Shown here: positions 3,444-5,163 of the stretch, piece after piece
How the letters are laid out: each line of letters opens with the position of its first letter
Numbering within the stretch: the stretch's first letter is position 1
Assembly: GCA_023380415.1 (NCBI GenBank)
Contig: JAMCRC010000009.1
Location: forward strand, 1 to 5,163
Source: Patescibacteria group bacterium
GTDB lineage: Bacteria > Patescibacteriota > Minisyncoccia > UBA6257 > GWB1-50-10
DNA length: 5,163 nucleotides
Direction: 5' to 3'
Made by a program: the position numbers and the translations under genes
The notes under the pieces: generated by a model
The model's database searches: none
The model's input: the letters and a program-made list of their open reading frames with translations, nothing else
Told to the model about the DNA's origin: nothing

Positions 3444-5141
3444 TCAAGAGATTATCCGGGAGCCCACTTCCTTCGTGGACGGTATCTTCTTCAAGGAGAC
3501 CGTCATTTTTTCTATCTTCGCTTGAGGGATGACGGGCGTGCGGACCGTGACCGTGCCGAACTTTTGCCGGGCATCCGTTTGGCTGTTCAAAAAAGTGATG
3601 TTTATCTTGTTCCGCGCGAAAACGTCCGTCACCTCCTTGAGGAATCCTGGCTGGTCGACGTTCACAATTCGGAATTCCACGCCCAGAGGACCGGACTTCT
3701 TCCGTAGGGCGCTCGCGCTCTCCTTGAGCTTGCTCCGAATGTGCTTTTTGGCCATCTCGGTCTTGGTGAATTGGAGCCAGTCCTCGGACGGCTTCTTGCC
3801 TTTTTGGGTGACTATCTCGACGATATCGCCGGAATGAAGCTCGGTCGTGAGCGGCATTATTTTCCCGTTCACCTTGGCGCCCACACACGTATCGCCGATC
3901 GCCGAATGGATCTGATAGGCGAAATCGACCGGCGTGGCTCCGGCCGGAAGGTCGATGACGTCGTTCCCGGGCGTAAAGACGAAGATGCGGTCCTTGAAGA
4001 AATCGATCTTCACCGCTTCCAGGAACTCCTTTTGGGTCGCAAAGGCCTTTTGCCAGTTTTGGAGCTGCTGCACCCAGATGAGCTCTTTTTTGCTGTTCAC
4101 GCCCTTCCAGCCTTCCATCTTCTTGGAGGATTTCTTAACCTGCTCGTAGGCCCAGTGGGCGGCGATGCCGAGTTCGTTCTCCTCGTGCATCTCCTTGGTT
4201 TTTATCTGGACCTCGAGAACTTTCCCGTCCATAGCGAAAACGGTGGTATGCAAGCTGCGGTAGCCGTTCGCCTTCGGCCTCGCGATATAGTCCTTGAATC
4301 TGCCGGGCATCGGCTGCCATAGGCTGTGAATGGCCCCGAGCGCGGCATAGCATTCGGCTACGGTCCCGACGATGATGCGCAAGGCCACGAGGTCGTAGAT
4401 CTCCGATAGGTTCATATTGTGGCGGAGCAGTTTCTTGTACAAGCTGTAGTAACGTTTGGCCCGGGCGTCCACCGCGACGGGGCGGATATCGTGGGCTCCG
4501 AGCTCCCGCCGGACGATTGGAAGGACGCGGTTCATGTAATCCTGGCGTTCCTCGTAGGTATCTTTGATCTCGCGAAGGAGCCATTTGTATTCGGTGGGGT
4601 AGAGATAGGGGAAAGCCATGTCCTCAAGCTCGCCCGAAAGCTTCTGCATTCCGAGGCGGTAGGCCAAGGGAGCGTAAATATCGACCGTCTCGCGGGCGAA
4701 GATCTCCTGGCGCTCTTCCGGCAGGTAGCGGAGCGTCCGCATGTTGTGGAGGCGGTCAGCGAGCTTGATGATAAGGACCCGCAGGTCTTGGGCGAAAGCG
4801 ATTATGAACCGGCGGAAATCCTCGGCGTTCTGGTTCTGATACTGGAGGGTCTTGAGCTTGGTGAGGCCCTCGACCAGGAAGACGATCTCTTCGCCGAATT
4901 CCCTTCGGATATCTTCGAGGGTGACGGCCGTGTCCTCGGCTACGTCATGGAGCAGGGCCGCGGCGACGGAGTCGTCATCGAGCCCCCAATCCTTGACGGA
5001 TTCGGCGACCGCGAGGGGATGGGTGATGTACGGCTCGCCGCTCAGGCGCTTGGCATCCTCGTGCGCCAAAGCCGCAAGGTCGTAAGCCCGGCGCACTACG
5101 CCTTCTTTGGGATATGATTGGAGCCATTCCGTTCCGGTCAT
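3444..5141 (-). CDS. relA: Bifunctional (p)ppGpp synthetase/hydrolase, RelA/SpoT (Rel) family
   Basis: This 565-residue stringent-response enzyme makes and degrades (p)ppGpp. Its HD hydrolase domain (about 1-150) keeps SGEPYITHP with His41, HDVAED (65-70) and KLADRLHNMRTL (126-137), so hydrolysis should work. The synthetase domain (about 215-335) has IYDLVALRIIV (248-258), PGRFKDYIARPKANGYRSLHTTV (279-301, the RxKD form typical of bifunctional Rel rather than EFDD of RelA) and EVQIKTKEMH (310-319). A TGS domain (about 384-445) and a C-terminal ACT domain (about 487-565) follow. Usual Rel proteins are ~700-750 residues; here only ~40 residues separate TGS from ACT, so the helical and zinc-finger regions appear lost. 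No Shine-Dalgarno site precedes ATG 5141, and the frame stays open upstream to the window edge, so a longer start cannot be excluded. It converges on parB with a 3-base gap. Confidence 0.95.
   Translation of the reverse strand: MTGTEWLQSYPKEGVVRRAYDLAALAHEDAKRLSGEPYITHPLAVAESVKDWGLDDDSVAAALLHDVAEDTAVTLEDIRREFGEEIVFLVEGLTKLKTLQYQNQNAEDFRRFIIAFAQDLRVLIIKLADRLHNMRTLRYLPEERQEIFARETVDIYAPLAYRLGMQKLSGELEDMAFPYLYPTEYKWLLREIKDTYEERQDYMNRVLPIVRRELGAHDIRPVAVDARAKRYYSLYKKLLRHNMNLSEIYDLVALRIIVGTVAECYAALGAIHSLWQPMPGRFKDYIARPKANGYRSLHTTVFAMDGKVLEVQIKTKEMHEENELGIAAHWAYEQVKKSSKKMEGWKGVNSKKELIWVQQLQNWQKAFATQKEFLEAVKIDFFKDRIFVFTPGNDVIDLPAGATPVDFAYQIHSAIGDTCVGAKVNGKIMPLTTELHSGDIVEIVTQKGKKPSEDWLQFTKTEMAKKHIRSKLKESASALRKKSGPLGVEFRIVNVDQPGFLKEVTDVFARNKINITFLNSQTDARQKFGTVTVRTPVIPQAKIEKMTVSLKKIPSTKEVGSRIIS
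3478..3511 (+). terminator. parB terminator embedded in the 3' end of rel
   Basis: GACGGT (3478-3483) pairs with ACCGTC (3499-3504). An inner 4-bp helix (3485-3488 with 3494-3497) extends the stem, and ATTTTTT follows. It lies 38 bases past the parB stop, inside the convergent rel coding region. parB messages would therefore run antisense to the last ~20 codons of rel. No comparable terminator for rel is seen on the minus strand in the parB 3' end. Confidence 0.75.
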
Positions 5142-5147
5142 ATGGAA

Positions 5148-5153
5148 ATGATA
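5148..5153 (-). promoter_or_regulatory. Possible rel -10 element
   Basis: On the minus strand, TATCAT lies 6 bases before ATG 5141. It is the same hexamer as the -10 at 2005-2010. A start ~7 bases downstream would make the rel message leaderless, in line with parA. The -35 would fall outside the window, so this is only a suggestion. Confidence 0.3.
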
Positions 5154-5163
5154 TTCTTGTCCG

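Noticed and set aside
4419..5117. Plus-strand frame of 232 codons opposite rel
   Set aside because: It is antisense to the Rel catalytic domains, with no start signal and no recognisable family.

Overview
The window looks like chromosomal core DNA from a small-genome bacterium. My best guess is a member of the Candidate Phyla Radiation (Patescibacteria, Parcubacteria-like). This is inference, resting on a shortened Rel protein, several genes that appear to start with almost no leader or Shine-Dalgarno site, a tRNA lacking an encoded CCA, and intergenic DNA full of palindromes. The standard code fits, since TGA, TAA and TAG are all used as stops. Base composition is moderately GC-rich and even across the genes, so I see no sign of recent transfer of the coding regions.

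Layout, left to right. (1) 1-155 is the 3' end of an unrecognised membrane-protein gene, closed by a terminator. (2) 237-620 is a small membrane-anchored hypothetical protein with a strong Shine-Dalgarno site; its stop codon lies inside a near-perfect terminator hairpin. (3) 661-810 is a gene-free, hairpin-rich segment that carries a 16-base copy of the tRNA-Leu 3' end. (4) 845-928 (minus) is tRNA-Leu(CAA) with its own terminator. (5) 978-1793 is parA; its promoter and the tRNA promoter lie on the same ~30 bp, facing opposite ways. (6) 1794-2429 is a 636-base gap between parA and parB, which are normally adjacent. It holds a 146-base three-way-junction structure (1816-1961), a strong promoter with a palindrome in its spacer (1982-2010), a possible free-standing structured RNA of about 217 nt ending in a terminator (2017-2233), and an 84-bp imperfect palindrome built of GCYGAY hexamers (2292-2375). 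(7) 2430-3440 is parB. (8) 3444-5141 (minus) is a bifunctional RelA/SpoT-type (p)ppGpp synthetase/hydrolase, converging on parB with a 3-base gap.

ParA (ATPase) and ParB (parS-binding CTPase) together form the chromosome-segregation machinery. Rel is the stringent-response enzyme and is probably just a neighbour. No copy of the classic parS 16-mer was seen. The most interesting part is the parA-parB gap, where three separate structured elements occupy what is usually a few bases.
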